Source of the DNA: an uncultured Bacteroidota bacterium
Lineage (GTDB): Bacteria > Bacteroidota > Bacteroidia > Chitinophagales > Chitinophagaceae
Reading direction: 5' to 3'
Length of the DNA: 5,859 nt
Assembly: GCA_903906615.1 (NCBI GenBank)
Contig: CAIVKT010000732.1
Coordinates: 1 to 5,859 of the forward strand
Below, in pieces: positions 5,854-5,859 of this stretch (position 1 is the stretch's first letter; every line of letters begins with the position of its first letter). A program made the translations under genes and the position numbers. The notes beneath the pieces are model-generated. The model worked only from the letters and a program-made list of their open reading frames with translations. It searched no databases and was not told where the DNA came from.

Positions 5854-5859
5854 CTAATG

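Noticed and set aside
5854..5859. ATG in the last three bases of the window as a possible next gene start
   Set aside because: Only the codon itself is visible, with no downstream sequence to support a gene.

Overview
The window looks like a chromosomal segment from a member of the Bacteroidota, probably Chitinophagaceae or a close relative. The signs are: very weak or absent Shine-Dalgarno sites with A-rich leaders, one good match to the Bacteroidota promoter (TTTG, 18 bases, TAnnTTTG-like), two lipoproteins with short signal peptides, and protein families typical of that phylum. The placement is inferred from sequence style and family recognition; no search was run.

Layout. At the left edge (1-318, minus) is the N-terminal part of an Asn/Thr-rich lipoprotein that runs off the window. 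A small conserved hypothetical protein (467-715, plus) converges on a large secreted protein of unknown function (758-1744, minus). That gene is divergent from a DUF72 (YecE-like) protein (1834-2589, plus). A tight four-gene operon follows (2785-5231, plus): an NmrA-type NAD(P)-binding protein fused to the back half of an ArsR-type regulator, an SRPBCC/AHSA1 protein, a DoxX-like membrane protein, and a DUF1801/YdeI (OmdA) protein. The right end holds an OmpA-family lipoprotein (5338-5853, plus) whose start region sits in a possible hairpin.

The most notable item is the first operon gene. Residues 1 to about 258 read as an NmrA-like atypical short-chain dehydrogenase/reductase that stops short of the family's usual C-terminus. 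Residues from about 260 to 326 read as the recognition helix, wing and C-terminal helix of an ArsR regulator that lacks its N-terminal half. An SRPBCC/AHSA1 gene begins one base after its stop codon, which is where such a gene normally sits next to an intact ArsR gene. The simplest reading is an in-frame deletion that joined two neighbouring genes. Whether the product still works as a reductase, a regulator, both or neither cannot be told from the sequence. No RNA genes, mobile elements, CRISPR arrays or origins were seen.
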